From: an uncultured Uliginosibacterium sp.
GTDB taxonomy: Bacteria; Pseudomonadota; Gammaproteobacteria; Burkholderiales; Rhodocyclaceae
Reading direction: 5' to 3'
Length of the DNA stretch: 46,723 nucleotides
Assembly (NCBI GenBank): GCA_945957295.1
Contig: CAMFLH010000005.1
Location: 1-46,723, forward strand
Positions 34,571 through 42,379 of the stretch are shown piece by piece. The notes below the pieces were generated by a model that saw nothing but the letters and a program-made list of their open reading frames with translations, searched no databases and had not been told where the DNA came from. The position numbers and the translations under genes were made by a program. Each line of letters opens with the position of its first letter. The stretch's first letter is position 1.

Positions 34571-34992
34571 TTTGTCGGGAGCTCAGGTATCGCGGCGGGG
34601 CCGTCTTCGACCAGCACACCGAAAGGGACGCCTTCCTCTTGCCAGTACGCACAGGCATCTTCGAGCACACTTTGGAATGTCTCGGATTCATCATTGCCGC
34701 CAGGAAACGCGTCGCGGTATCCGTGCAGCGTGATGAGGTAGCCCGACTCATCGAGCCAGCTGAGATCGGTCAGGCAGTCCGACAGGGCATCCCAGTTGGC
34801 GCCAAACCATTCCGGAAAGCGGAGCGCAGAGGCGAAGCCTTCAAACAGCGTTGCGGGCGTAACTTGGGGCGGCAGATCGATCGAAGCCGTGAGATAGCGC
34901 TGGGCCTCGGCCTGGCGAAGGAGCACGCCGGCCTGGTCGGCGCCGCAGCGAAATACGCCGGCTACGACCGGTTTGGGCTTGGCGCCTGTCAT
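34567..34992 (-). CDS. barstar family ribonuclease inhibitor
   Basis: Cytoplasmic barstar-like protein of 141 aa that should bind and neutralise the RNase encoded just upstream. The barstar signature FPEWFGANWDALSDCLTDLSW is present (alpha-helix 2 region with Asn-Trp-Asp and downstream acidic residues). The N-terminal 30 residues are less conserved. It overlaps the RNase gene by 4 bases (ATGA) and nudB by 4 bases. Pairing with a complete secreted RNase supports an immunity function. Confidence 0.9.
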   Translation of the reverse strand: MTGAKPKPVVAGVFRCGADQAGVLLRQAEAQRYLTASIDLPPQVTPATLFEGFASALRFPEWFGANWDALSDCLTDLSWLDESGYLITLHGYRDAFPGGNDESETFQSVLEDACAYWQEEGVPFGVLVEDGPAAIPELPTK

Positions 34993-35348
34993 GGGCGGAT
35001 TCTCCGGAAGCTGCGGTAGTGGTCTGAAGTGTAGTAGTTGGTGCCATCACAGCTTGTGATGATGCGGCGTGCGCCGCGGTCGCGCTCTCCGGGTGTCGGC
35101 ACCGTGTATTCACGGTAGCAGCCTCGCTCCTGAGCGGGTAAGCGACGTTCACGATTCTGGAACACCACACCGTCCTTGCGATACGGGAATGGCCCGCCGC
35201 GCTGGATCAGTTGCAGCGTTTGATGTGCTTCTGGCGGCAGTTTGGCGATCGTCACGTCACCAATGTAGGGCGCCTCGCGTGCATTGCACGCGACACCGGC
35301 CGCCAAGGCTGCGGCGATCACTAGGGTTTGTATCAGGTGACGGAGCAT
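34989..35348 (-). CDS. secreted barnase-like ribonuclease
   Basis: Guanyl-specific microbial RNase of the barnase/N1 family, 119 aa. An N-terminal signal peptide (MLRHLIQTLVIAAALAAG) precedes the domain; Cys21 is not in a canonical lipobox. Catalytic candidates are Glu80 (CYREYTV), Arg94/Arg95 (GARRIIT) and His110 (TSDHYRSFRRI), corresponding to barnase Glu73, Arg87 and His102. Preceding RNase landmarks such as FQNRERRLP are also present. All active-site residues look intact, so the enzyme should be active once exported. Barstar follows immediately, protecting the cytoplasm. Confidence 0.92.
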   Translation of the reverse strand: MLRHLIQTLVIAAALAAGVACNAREAPYIGDVTIAKLPPEAHQTLQLIQRGGPFPYRKDGVVFQNRERRLPAQERGCYREYTVPTPGERDRGARRIITSCDGTNYYTSDHYRSFRRIRP

Positions 35349-35398
35349 GGCTCGAAACTGGAGTCGGCGGAAGGTAGGCGCCGGCAGTGTAGCAGGGC

Positions 35399-35418
35399 GC
35401 CGGCGGCTGTCCGCCGGC
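35399..35418 (-). terminator. hairpin after the TPR response regulator
   Basis: GCCGGCGG / CTGT / CCGCCGGC, a perfect 8-bp stem touching the stop codon of the response regulator (35418-35420) in the 69-base gap before the RNase gene. No T-run follows on the - strand, so termination is doubtful. Confidence 0.35.
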
Positions 35419-37049
35419 TATCCGCGCTTGTCGCTGCGCGCGCCGAAGCGTTTGACCAGTCCGTCGAAATAAAGGTGCAGCGCGCCGAGTTTCGGGTTGC
35501 CTGGGTCGGCTTTCTGCAGTCGGTCGATCAAGCCGCGGGCTTGCTCGGCGTGGTGGGCATCCCAACCACAGTGCTCGATGTACTTGAGCAGCGCGAGCGC
35601 AGCGTTGTAGAGGACCATCGTGTTGCCGGGCATGCGGCGGACTGCTTCCAGCATGTGCGCGACAGCGCCTTCAAAGTCGCCACGCTGCGCCAAGCGGGCG
35701 CCTTCGCCCATCATGTCGCGAACCTCGCTCTTCATCTTTTGAGCGAGGCTGCTGCCCAGTTCCGGGCGGCCGAGTTCGCCGAGCATCTTGGTGACCCCAT
35801 CCACTGCGGCATCGTCAGGCGCATTGCGCATGATGTCCATCACAACGTCAGCCGCCAGCGAGTCGAGTTTCTGCTCGATGCAGACCTTGGCAAGGTCTTT
35901 TTTCAGTGCGGTGGTCGCGCCCAGACGTGGGTCCATCAGATTGACGGCGCGTTCTGCGGCCTCAGTCGCCTTTGCGCTGTCACCTTGCTGGGCGAACACC
36001 ATGGCCGACGATAGCGCTTTGCATAGCTCCGTCTTCGGAAGGCCTTGCATGGAACGCTCTAGATCTCGCATCGTGACGCTTGCGCGCTCCGACGCACCCA
36101 CACCCAACTGAGCCTTGACCAGTTTGACGTGATCTTCCGGGTCGCGAAAATCCGAGTACTTGCCTTTGCGCACCACCTCGTTTAGCGTGCGCTCGGCGGT
36201 CTCCAGATCGCCAAGTTCCAGTGCCACCTCGCCGATCCGCCGCATGCGCCGAAGGGTGTGAGGTGAGAGTTCGGATGCCTTCTCAAGCGCTGCGCGCGCT
36301 TCGGCCAACGCGCCGACCGCTTCCCGTGTTTTCGCAAGCCAGTCCCATGCGTCGAGGTATTGCTCGCTTTCGTTTAGCAGGCCGATCAGCACCTGCTCTG
36401 CTTCGTCGTAGCGCTTGCGCATGTGTAGCGCCTTGGCGAGGCCCAGTTTGGCCCAAGGGACTGCGCGGCGCTCCATCACCTTCTCATAAACGGCCTGGGC
36501 GTCTTCCGCGCGGCCCGTATTTGCCAGCAGTTCAGCGCGCAAACGCAGGAAGTCAATCGCGTAGGCCGGGTACTTTAGCTCGCCCTCTTCGCAGGCTGTA
36601 ATCGCGTCGGCCGCGTTGCCAGCCTCGATCAATTGCCACGCGTGCATGAAGGCTTCGCGTTTGTTCAGGGCCCGCTCCAGGCGGCTTCGCAGCAGGTCGG
36701 GGGCAAACGGTTTAAGGATGTAATCGTTTGGCGCGAGCTCTGCTGCACCAACCACGCGTTCGTAGCTGCGTTCTCCGGTGACCATGATGAACAGGGTCGA
36801 GAGCGGGATCAGATGATGGTTGCGGATGTCCTCGAGGAAATGCTGCCCATCCTGTCCCTCTCCGAGGTGGTACTCGCACAGAATGATGTCGAACACCTCG
36901 TCGCGCAGTTTGCGGATCGCCGTGCCCGCGCTTTGCGCTGCCTGAAGCTTTGTGATGCCGCACGTGGCAAGCATGTTGCGCAACTGAGTGCGCATGTTGC
37001 TCTGGTTTTCGACCACGAGGACGGTGAGATCCTCGACCTTGCCCGCCAT
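35418..37049 (-). CDS. TPR response regulator with degenerate receiver domain
   Basis: 543-aa cytoplasmic protein: a CheY-like receiver (about 1-125) followed by a long array of TPR-like helices (WQLIEAGNAADAITACEEGE, VPWAKLGLAKALHMRKRYDE, LAEARAALEKASELSPHTLR). In the receiver, Thr92 and Lys114 are kept, but the acidic pair is Glu14-Asn15 (VVENQSN) and the phospho-acceptor position is Glu59 (ILCEYHLGEGQDG) instead of Asp. It may be locked in an active-like or unphosphorylated state. The ATG at 37049 is preferred over the open frame to 37115, with GGGGG upstream. Partners unknown; relatives with CDYNLG are common in proteobacteria. Confidence 0.88.
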   Translation of the reverse strand: MAGKVEDLTVLVVENQSNMRTQLRNMLATCGITKLQAAQSAGTAIRKLRDEVFDIILCEYHLGEGQDGQHFLEDIRNHHLIPLSTLFIMVTGERSYERVVGAAELAPNDYILKPFAPDLLRSRLERALNKREAFMHAWQLIEAGNAADAITACEEGELKYPAYAIDFLRLRAELLANTGRAEDAQAVYEKVMERRAVPWAKLGLAKALHMRKRYDEAEQVLIGLLNESEQYLDAWDWLAKTREAVGALAEARAALEKASELSPHTLRRMRRIGEVALELGDLETAERTLNEVVRKGKYSDFRDPEDHVKLVKAQLGVGASERASVTMRDLERSMQGLPKTELCKALSSAMVFAQQGDSAKATEAAERAVNLMDPRLGATTALKKDLAKVCIEQKLDSLAADVVMDIMRNAPDDAAVDGVTKMLGELGRPELGSSLAQKMKSEVRDMMGEGARLAQRGDFEGAVAHMLEAVRRMPGNTMVLYNAALALLKYIEHCGWDAHHAEQARGLIDRLQKADPGNPKLGALHLYFDGLVKRFGARSDKRG

Positions 37050-37160
37050 GTTGCGTCCCCCCTGAGTGCACCGGTCAACGGCACCAAGGCAAAGGGGCTT
37101 GAGGCATTCCGACACGACCAGCTCGGCGGGGTGAGAGCGCCCGCGGCGATGTCAAATAAT

Positions 37161-37193
37161 AACGGCCGCGCTCCGTTTGGAGGCGCGGCCGTT
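37161..37193 (-). terminator. aspS terminator hairpin
   Basis: AACGGCCGCGC...TCC pairs with GGA...GCGCGGCCGTT (one bulged G, loop of about 4), followed on the - strand by a T/A-rich TTATTATTTG. It lies 20 bases after the aspS stop and ends that gene before the response regulator. Confidence 0.65.
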
Positions 37194-37213
37194 GCGATGG
37201 CGCAATGTGAGCG

Positions 37214-38998
37214 TCAGGCTGCTGGCTGCACGTTGCGCAGGCGGATATGCAGTTCGCGCAGTTGCTTCTCGTCCACCGGACTCGGTGCCTGGGTCAGCAG
37301 GCACTGGGCGCGCTGGGTCTTCGGGAAGGCGATCACGTCGCGGATCGATTCGGTACCCGAGAGCAGCATCACGATGCGGTCCAAGCCGAAGGCGAGGCCG
37401 CCGTGCGGCGGTGCGCCGTACTTGAGCGCGTCGAGCAGGAAGCCAAACTTCAGTTCGGCCTCTTCTTTGCTCAGGCCGATTGCCGAGAAGACCTTCGATT
37501 GCACGTCTTCGCGGTGGATACGCACCGAGCCGCCGCCGACTTCGTAGCCGTTGAGCGCGAGGTCATAAGCCTTGGCAAGGCACTTGCCCGGGTCAGTCGT
37601 CAGCAGATCGATATGCTCGTCCTTGGGCGACGTGAACGGATGGTGGCAAGCGTTCCAGCGCTTCTCATCTTCGTCGTACTCGAACATCGGGAAGTCGACA
37701 ACCCACGCGGGCGCCCAGGCGCGCCCATCCAGATGGCCCTTTTCGTGACCGATCTTGATCCGCAGTGCGCCCAGTGCGTCGGACACGACTTTGGCCTTGT
37801 CGGCGCCGAAGAAGATCAGGTCGCCGCTCTGCGCACCGGTACGTTCGAGGATCGTGCGCAGGGCTTGTCCGTGGATGTTCTTGACGATCGGGCTCTGCAG
37901 GCCGGTTTCGTTGATCTGCGTGACGTCATTGACCTTGATATAAGCGAGGCCCTTGGCGCCGTAGATCTTGACGAACTCGGTGTAGCCATCGATCTCGCCG
38001 CGCGACAGCGAGGCGCCGCCGGGCACGCGCAGCGCGGTTACGCGGCAGGCCGGGTCGTTTGCCGCGCCGGCGAAGACATTGAAGGCGACATCGGTGAGTG
38101 CATCGGCAACATCGACCAGCTCGAGGGTCACGCGCAGGTCAGGCTTGTCAGAGCCGTACTTGGCCATCGCCTCGGCGTAGGTGATGCGCGGGAAGGGGCT
38201 GGGCAGCTCGATGCCGGCCGCTTCCTTGAACACCGTGCGGAACATCTCTTCGATCAGGCCGGTGATTTCGGTCTCGTTCATGAACGAGGTTTCGATATCG
38301 ACCTGGGTGAATTCGGGCTGACGATCGGCGCGCAGGTCTTCGTCGCGGAAACACTTGGTCAGCTGGTAGTAGCGGTCGAAGCCCGCGACCATCAGCATCT
38401 GCTTGAAGAGCTGCGGCGACTGCGGCAGTGCAAAGAACTGGCCGTCATGCACGCGGCTTGGGACCAAGTAGTCGCGCGCACCTTCCGGCGTGCTCTTGGT
38501 CAACATCGGCGTTTCGATGTCGATGAAGCCGTGGTCGTCGAGGAAGCGGCGGAAGGAACGCGCCGTGCGGTAGCGCAGCTGCATGATCTTCTGCATGTAC
38601 GGACGGCGCAGATCCATCACGCGGTGCGTCAGGCGCACGGTTTCCGACAGGTTGTCGTCGTCAAGCTGGAACGGGGGCGTCACCGAGGGGTTCAGCACTT
38701 CCAGTTCGTGGCAAAGCACCTCGACTTCACCCGACACCAGGTTGGCGTTGGTCGTGCCCTCGGGGCGGCGGCGAACCTTGCCGACGACCTTGAGGCAGAA
38801 CTCGTTGCGGACCGATTCGGCGATCGCGAAGGTGTCGGCACGGTCGGGGTCGCACACCACTTGCACGAGGCCTTCGCGGTCGCGCAGGTCGATGAAAATC
38901 ACGCCGCCGTGGTCGCGACGACGGTGGGCCCAGCCCGTAAGGGTTACGACTTGGTCAAGATGGGCGGCGCTGACGAGGCCGCTGTAACAGGTACGCAT
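37214..38998 (-). CDS. aspS: aspartyl-tRNA synthetase
   Basis: Class II aminoacyl-tRNA synthetase of 594 aa. The N-terminal OB-fold ([20 protein letters not shown]), motif 2 ([20 protein letters not shown]), a bacterial GAD insertion (~295-420) and motif 3 ([16 protein letters not shown]) are all present. Essential for translation. It has the GAD-containing bacterial-type architecture; whether it is discriminating or also charges tRNA-Asn cannot be read from the sequence here. The 211-base gap upstream (38999-39209) shows no gene or obvious promoter. fmdB-DUF502-aspS is a common betaproteobacterial order. Confidence 0.98.
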   Translation of the reverse strand: MRTCYSGLVSAAHLDQVVTLTGWAHRRRDHGGVIFIDLRDREGLVQVVCDPDRADTFAIAESVRNEFCLKVVGKVRRRPEGTTNANLVSGEVEVLCHELEVLNPSVTPPFQLDDDNLSETVRLTHRVMDLRRPYMQKIMQLRYRTARSFRRFLDDHGFIDIETPMLTKSTPEGARDYLVPSRVHDGQFFALPQSPQLFKQMLMVAGFDRYYQLTKCFRDEDLRADRQPEFTQVDIETSFMNETEITGLIEEMFRTVFKEAAGIELPSPFPRITYAEAMAKYGSDKPDLRVTLELVDVADALTDVAFNVFAGAANDPACRVTALRVPGGASLSRGEIDGYTEFVKIYGAKGLAYIKVNDVTQINETGLQSPIVKNIHGQALRTILERTGAQSGDLIFFGADKAKVVSDALGALRIKIGHEKGHLDGRAWAPAWVVDFPMFEYDEDEKRWNACHHPFTSPKDEHIDLLTTDPGKCLAKAYDLALNGYEVGGGSVRIHREDVQSKVFSAIGLSKEEAELKFGFLLDALKYGAPPHGGLAFGLDRIVMLLSGTESIRDVIAFPKTQRAQCLLTQAPSPVDEKQLRELHIRLRNVQPAA

Positions 38999-39209
38999 GA
39001 AAAACTCCGGAGTGCTTTATTTGTTCTTGTGCCGCCACGAGGTGCTAGGCAGCAGGCATTCTGATTTGGGCGCGATGGCGTCGGGGCGACGCTCAGGGCT
39101 GAATGCGAGCCAGGCATTCAACCCCGTCGATTTCGCCAATGACCGGGCTGGCAAGTCATTGGAGTGGGCTTCGGGCCGGCGACCCATTGTCCTGAACGAT
39201 CAGATCGCG

Positions 39210-39827
39210 TCAACGCTTGTGCCCGCCGTGGTGGCCGCCAGGGGTTACGACGCCCATGGAGATGATGTACTTGAGCGCTTCATCAACCGTCATGTCGAGC
39301 TCAACAACCGCTTCCTTGTGCATCATCAGGAAGAATCCAGACGTTGGGTTCGGTGTGGTCGGCACGTAAACGCTGACATGTTCGCCCGGCAAGTGAGCAG
39401 CGACCTCTCTGCCTGGCGCCCCAGTCAGGAACGCGATGGTCCAGCTGCCCTCGCGTGGGTACTGCACCAGCAGCGCTTTGCGAAAGGCTTGGCCGTTTGG
39501 TGCGAACAGTGTGTCCGAGACCTGTTTGACACTGGAGTAGATCGACTTGACCACGGGGATGCGCGCAAGGAGACCTTCCCAGAAGCCGAGAACGCGTTGG
39601 CCAAAGTAGTTGGCAACGACCACGCCGGTCAGCACCACGACCAGCAGCGTAAGCACGGCACCTAGGCCGGGTATGGCGAACCCGAGAAAACGTTCCGGGC
39701 GCCACGCTGCAGGTAGCAGCAGCAGGGACTGGTCAAGTGTCCCGACGATCAGGTGGAGAACCCAGACCGTGATCGTCAACGGCACCCAAATCAGAAGCCC
39801 GGCAATCAGATACTTCTTGAAAGGCAT
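39210..39827 (-). CDS. DUF502 family membrane protein
   Basis: 205-aa inner-membrane protein of unknown function. Two hydrophobic segments (KYLIAGLLIWVPLTITVWVL and GAVLTLLVVVLTGVVVANYF) precede a soluble domain with IPVVKSIYSSVKQVSDTLF and SVYVPTTPNPTSGFFLMM, the DUF502 signature. The C-terminus is Gly/His-rich (HHGGHKR). The ATG at 39827 shares one base with the FmdB stop (TGATG); an upstream start at 39854 would lie inside fmdB. Conserved next to aspS in many betaproteobacteria. Confidence 0.93.
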   Translation of the reverse strand: MPFKKYLIAGLLIWVPLTITVWVLHLIVGTLDQSLLLLPAAWRPERFLGFAIPGLGAVLTLLVVVLTGVVVANYFGQRVLGFWEGLLARIPVVKSIYSSVKQVSDTLFAPNGQAFRKALLVQYPREGSWTIAFLTGAPGREVAAHLPGEHVSVYVPTTPNPTSGFFLMMHKEAVVELDMTVDEALKYIISMGVVTPGGHHGGHKR

Positions 39828-40093
39828 CAGTGACAGGCGCAGTTTCCACCGCAACCAGCGGCTTTGGGGGCGTCTGTGCTCGCCGCCTCGGATGACTTCG
39901 TACTTGTGCTACCGCCCTTGAAATCGGTTGCGTACCAACCCGAGCCCTTCAGCTGAAAGCCGGCCGCCGTTAGCGCTTTGCCGAACGCCTCATGCCCGCA
40001 GGACGGGCAGGTCGTCAGGGGTGCATCTGACACCTTTTGCAGAACGTCCTTCTGGAAACCGCAGTCCGCGCAGCGGTATTCGTAGATCGGCAT
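39827..40093 (-). CDS. FmdB family zinc ribbon protein
   Basis: Small 88-aa putative regulatory zinc-ribbon protein. MPIYEYRCADCG and LTTCPSCGHEAFGKAL provide two CxxC pairs for one zinc, and KGSGWYATDFKGG is the usual following segment. The C-terminal tail is Ser/Ala-rich and ends in a Cys-rich CGGNCACH. The ATG at 40093 is preferred over the open frame to 40141. Function of the family is not established. Followed with a one-base overlap by the DUF502 gene. Confidence 0.92.
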   Translation of the reverse strand: MPIYEYRCADCGFQKDVLQKVSDAPLTTCPSCGHEAFGKALTAAGFQLKGSGWYATDFKGGSTSTKSSEAASTDAPKAAGCGGNCACH

Positions 40094-40210
40094 GGCTAAG
40101 CTCCTGAAAATCAAGCCCAAAATTCTAGCGCATCGCAGCATAGATTGCTCGCGACGCTGCCTAAGGGAATCTTTGGGCGCAGGCCCGGTTTGACAAGAGC
40201 TTAAACGAGC

Positions 40211-40266
40211 GGGATCAGCATCATGCTGGTCCCGCCGGATGAACCTCGCTCAAATTTGAGCGAGGT
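40211..40266 (-). terminator. two tandem hairpins after pilD
   Basis: ACCTCGCTCAAATTTGAGCGAGGT (spelled in two halves: 12 bases at 40243-40254, their perfect complement at 40255-40266) forms a 24-base palindrome that contains the pilD stop codon. A second inverted repeat, GGGATCAGCAT / ATGCTGGTCCC (40211-40233), follows. The downstream T-run is weak. Probably ends pilBCD transcription before fmdB. Confidence 0.45.
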
Positions 40267-41101
40267 AACTTCGGGTGATGTTCGGGCCCCAGTAAAGCGC
40301 AACGATACCTGCGCCGGCAAGGTAAGGGCCGAACGGAATCGGCTGGCTACGACCGTGCCGAGCGAACACGATCAACGCAATGCCAACAATGGCGCCAATC
40401 GCTGATGATGTCAAAATGACCAACGGCAGTTGTTGCCATCCAACAAAAGCGCCGATTGCAGCTAGCAGCTTGAAGTCGCCGTAGCCCATTCCTTCTTTGC
40501 CGGTGACAAGCTTGAACAGCCAATACACCGACCAAAGGGCGATGTAGCCGGTCGCAGCACCAATCACCGCCGCTTCCAGCGGAACATAGTTTCCGCCAAG
40601 GTTCAGCAAAAGGCCCAACCACAGCAATGGGAGTGTGATCGAGTCCGGCAAGAGCTGGGTATCGAGATCGATGAAGGTCAGCGCAATCATCGCCCAGCAG
40701 AACACCATTGCGCCGGCAGCCGCGATGCTATAGCCGAAGTACCACGCACCCCAACCCGCCGACACGCAACCCAGTAGTTCGACCAGAGGGTAGCGGGCGC
40801 CGATGGATGCCCGGCAGTGCGCACATCGTCCTCCCAAAAGAACGTAGCTTAGTAGGGGCACGTTCTGCCAGCCTGCGAGTTGCACTCCGCAGTGAGGACA
40901 TCTCGATCTTGGGCGTGCAATGGAGAAAGCGTCCTCCGAAGGCGGTGCCTCACCGCGTACCTCAGCAGCCTGCGCACGCCACTCTCTCTCCATCATCTTC
41001 GGCAGACGATGAATGACGACGTTAAGAAAGCTGCCGACACAAAGGCCTAGTATTGAGGCCGTTAAGACAAAAAGGGATAAAGACAAATCTCGTACTTCCA
41101 A
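40250..41101 (-). CDS. pilD: type IV prepilin peptidase/N-methyltransferase
   Basis: Inner-membrane aspartyl protease that cleaves and N-methylates type IV prepilins. 283 aa, about eight hydrophobic segments. The N-terminal GSFLNVVIHRLP region and the cytoplasmic zinc site CPHC...CAHC (dual CxxC) mark the methylase half. The catalytic Asp pair is in FIDLDTQLLPD and GMGYGDFKLLA. Its stop codon lies inside a perfect palindrome. It follows pilC by 30 bases. The commonly adjacent coaE and zapD genes are absent here. Confidence 0.96.
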   Translation of the reverse strand: MEVRDLSLSLFVLTASILGLCVGSFLNVVIHRLPKMMEREWRAQAAEVRGEAPPSEDAFSIARPRSRCPHCGVQLAGWQNVPLLSYVLLGGRCAHCRASIGARYPLVELLGCVSAGWGAWYFGYSIAAAGAMVFCWAMIALTFIDLDTQLLPDSITLPLLWLGLLLNLGGNYVPLEAAVIGAATGYIALWSVYWLFKLVTGKEGMGYGDFKLLAAIGAFVGWQQLPLVILTSSAIGAIVGIALIVFARHGRSQPIPFGPYLAGAGIVALYWGPNITRSYLAQI

Positions 41102-41131
41102 GTGCCGGGTACGGTGGGAGAAAGCCCGGCG

Positions 41132-42364
41132 TTATACGACTGAACCGAGTTTGAAGATGGGTAGGTACATCGCGACGACAATGCCGCCGACGACGGTTCC
41201 GAGAAACACGATGATCAGCGGTTCAAGCAGTTGTGATAACGCGTCTACCGCATCATCCACTTCGCGTTCAAAAAAGTCAGCGACCTTGCCGAGCATCGAG
41301 TCCAATTGGCCTGATTCTTCGCCAATGGAAACCATCTGAATAACCATCGTCGGGAACACGTTGGTGTTCTGCATCGATATCGTCAGATTGGTGCCGGTGC
41401 TGACTTCGTTTTGTATTTGCTTCGTTGCGAGCTCGTATACCCGGTTTCCAGCTGCGCCGCCTACGGAGTCCAAGGCTTCAACGAGCGGAACGCCCGCAGC
41501 AAACATAGTCGAAAGTGTGCGCGTCCAGCGAGCGACTGTGGCCTTACGGATGATGTCACCGATTACGGGGAACTGCAGGATTAATCGGTCCATGGTGAAT
41601 TGCATTTGCGGCGATCGCTTGTACGCGAAGGACAAGCCAATGATTGTTCCCGCTATGGCGCCGAAGACGATATACCAATAAGCAATGAAAAAATCTGACA
41701 TCCCCATAATCATCAGCGTCGGCGCGGGTAGTTCCGCTCCGAAGCTCGTGAATACCGCCTTGAACTGGGGGATCACGAATAGCATCATCACCGCAACGAC
41801 GCCAAAGGCAACCGCGACCACGGAGACTGGATAAAATAGAGCTCCTTTTATCTTGCTCTTGATTGCAAGTATCTTCTCTTTGTAAGTCGCCAGGCGATCA
41901 AGCAGCGCGTCCAGCGCGCCGGATTGCTCTCCGGCCGCCACTAGGTTCGCGTATAGGGAGTCGAAGTAGACGGGGTGTTTTCTGAATGCGTTCGCGAGGC
42001 CCGCGCCCGTCTCGATGTCCGCCCGGATTTCGTTCAATAGTCGAGCCAGAGCTGGGTTCGAGGCACCTTTAATGGCAATGTCGAACGTTTGAAGAAGCGG
42101 AACCCCCGACCGTAACATTGTGGCCAACTGCCTAGTAAAAAGCGCCACGTCCTTGTCGGTTACCTTGCCACCCTTGGAGAAGGAGCGTTTCTTTACCTTG
42201 GCATTGCTGATGCCTTGGCGACGCAGGTTTGCCTGAACAATCGACGCGCTGCCGGCACGTGTCTCGCCACGAATGATGCGCCCGTTTTTGTCTTTGCCTT
42301 CCCACGTAAATACGGCTTCTTCAGAGCCCTTCGGCTTGCGAATTGTTTTAGCTGCTGTCGCCAT
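41132..42364 (-). CDS. pilC: type IV pilus inner-membrane platform protein
   Basis: Membrane platform that couples the PilB motor to pilus assembly. 410 aa with two repeated GspF domains; GKVTDKDVALFTRQLATMLR, LLQTFDIAIKGASNPAL, FRKHPVYFDSLYANLVAAGE and the second-copy TRTLSTMFAAGVPLVEALDS and NVFPTMVIQMVSIGEESGQL are characteristic. Three hydrophobic segments are visible. It starts 15 bases after pilB and precedes pilD by 30. Confidence 0.97.
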   Translation of the reverse strand: MATAAKTIRKPKGSEEAVFTWEGKDKNGRIIRGETRAGSASIVQANLRRQGISNAKVKKRSFSKGGKVTDKDVALFTRQLATMLRSGVPLLQTFDIAIKGASNPALARLLNEIRADIETGAGLANAFRKHPVYFDSLYANLVAAGEQSGALDALLDRLATYKEKILAIKSKIKGALFYPVSVVAVAFGVVAVMMLFVIPQFKAVFTSFGAELPAPTLMIMGMSDFFIAYWYIVFGAIAGTIIGLSFAYKRSPQMQFTMDRLILQFPVIGDIIRKATVARWTRTLSTMFAAGVPLVEALDSVGGAAGNRVYELATKQIQNEVSTGTNLTISMQNTNVFPTMVIQMVSIGEESGQLDSMLGKVADFFEREVDDAVDALSQLLEPLIIVFLGTVVGGIVVAMYLPIFKLGSVV

Positions 42365-42379
42365 CTGCCCGCCCTGTTC

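Noticed and set aside
37247-39064. Long + strand open frame (605 codons) opposite aspS
   Set aside because: Exact antisense of a complete aspS with all motifs; its translation has no recognisable domain, a typical shadow in GC-rich DNA.
38999-39209. Possible small gene or RNA in the aspS-DUF502 gap
   Set aside because: Only short repeats of CAGGCATTC were seen; no credible frame, stem-loop with T-run or promoter.
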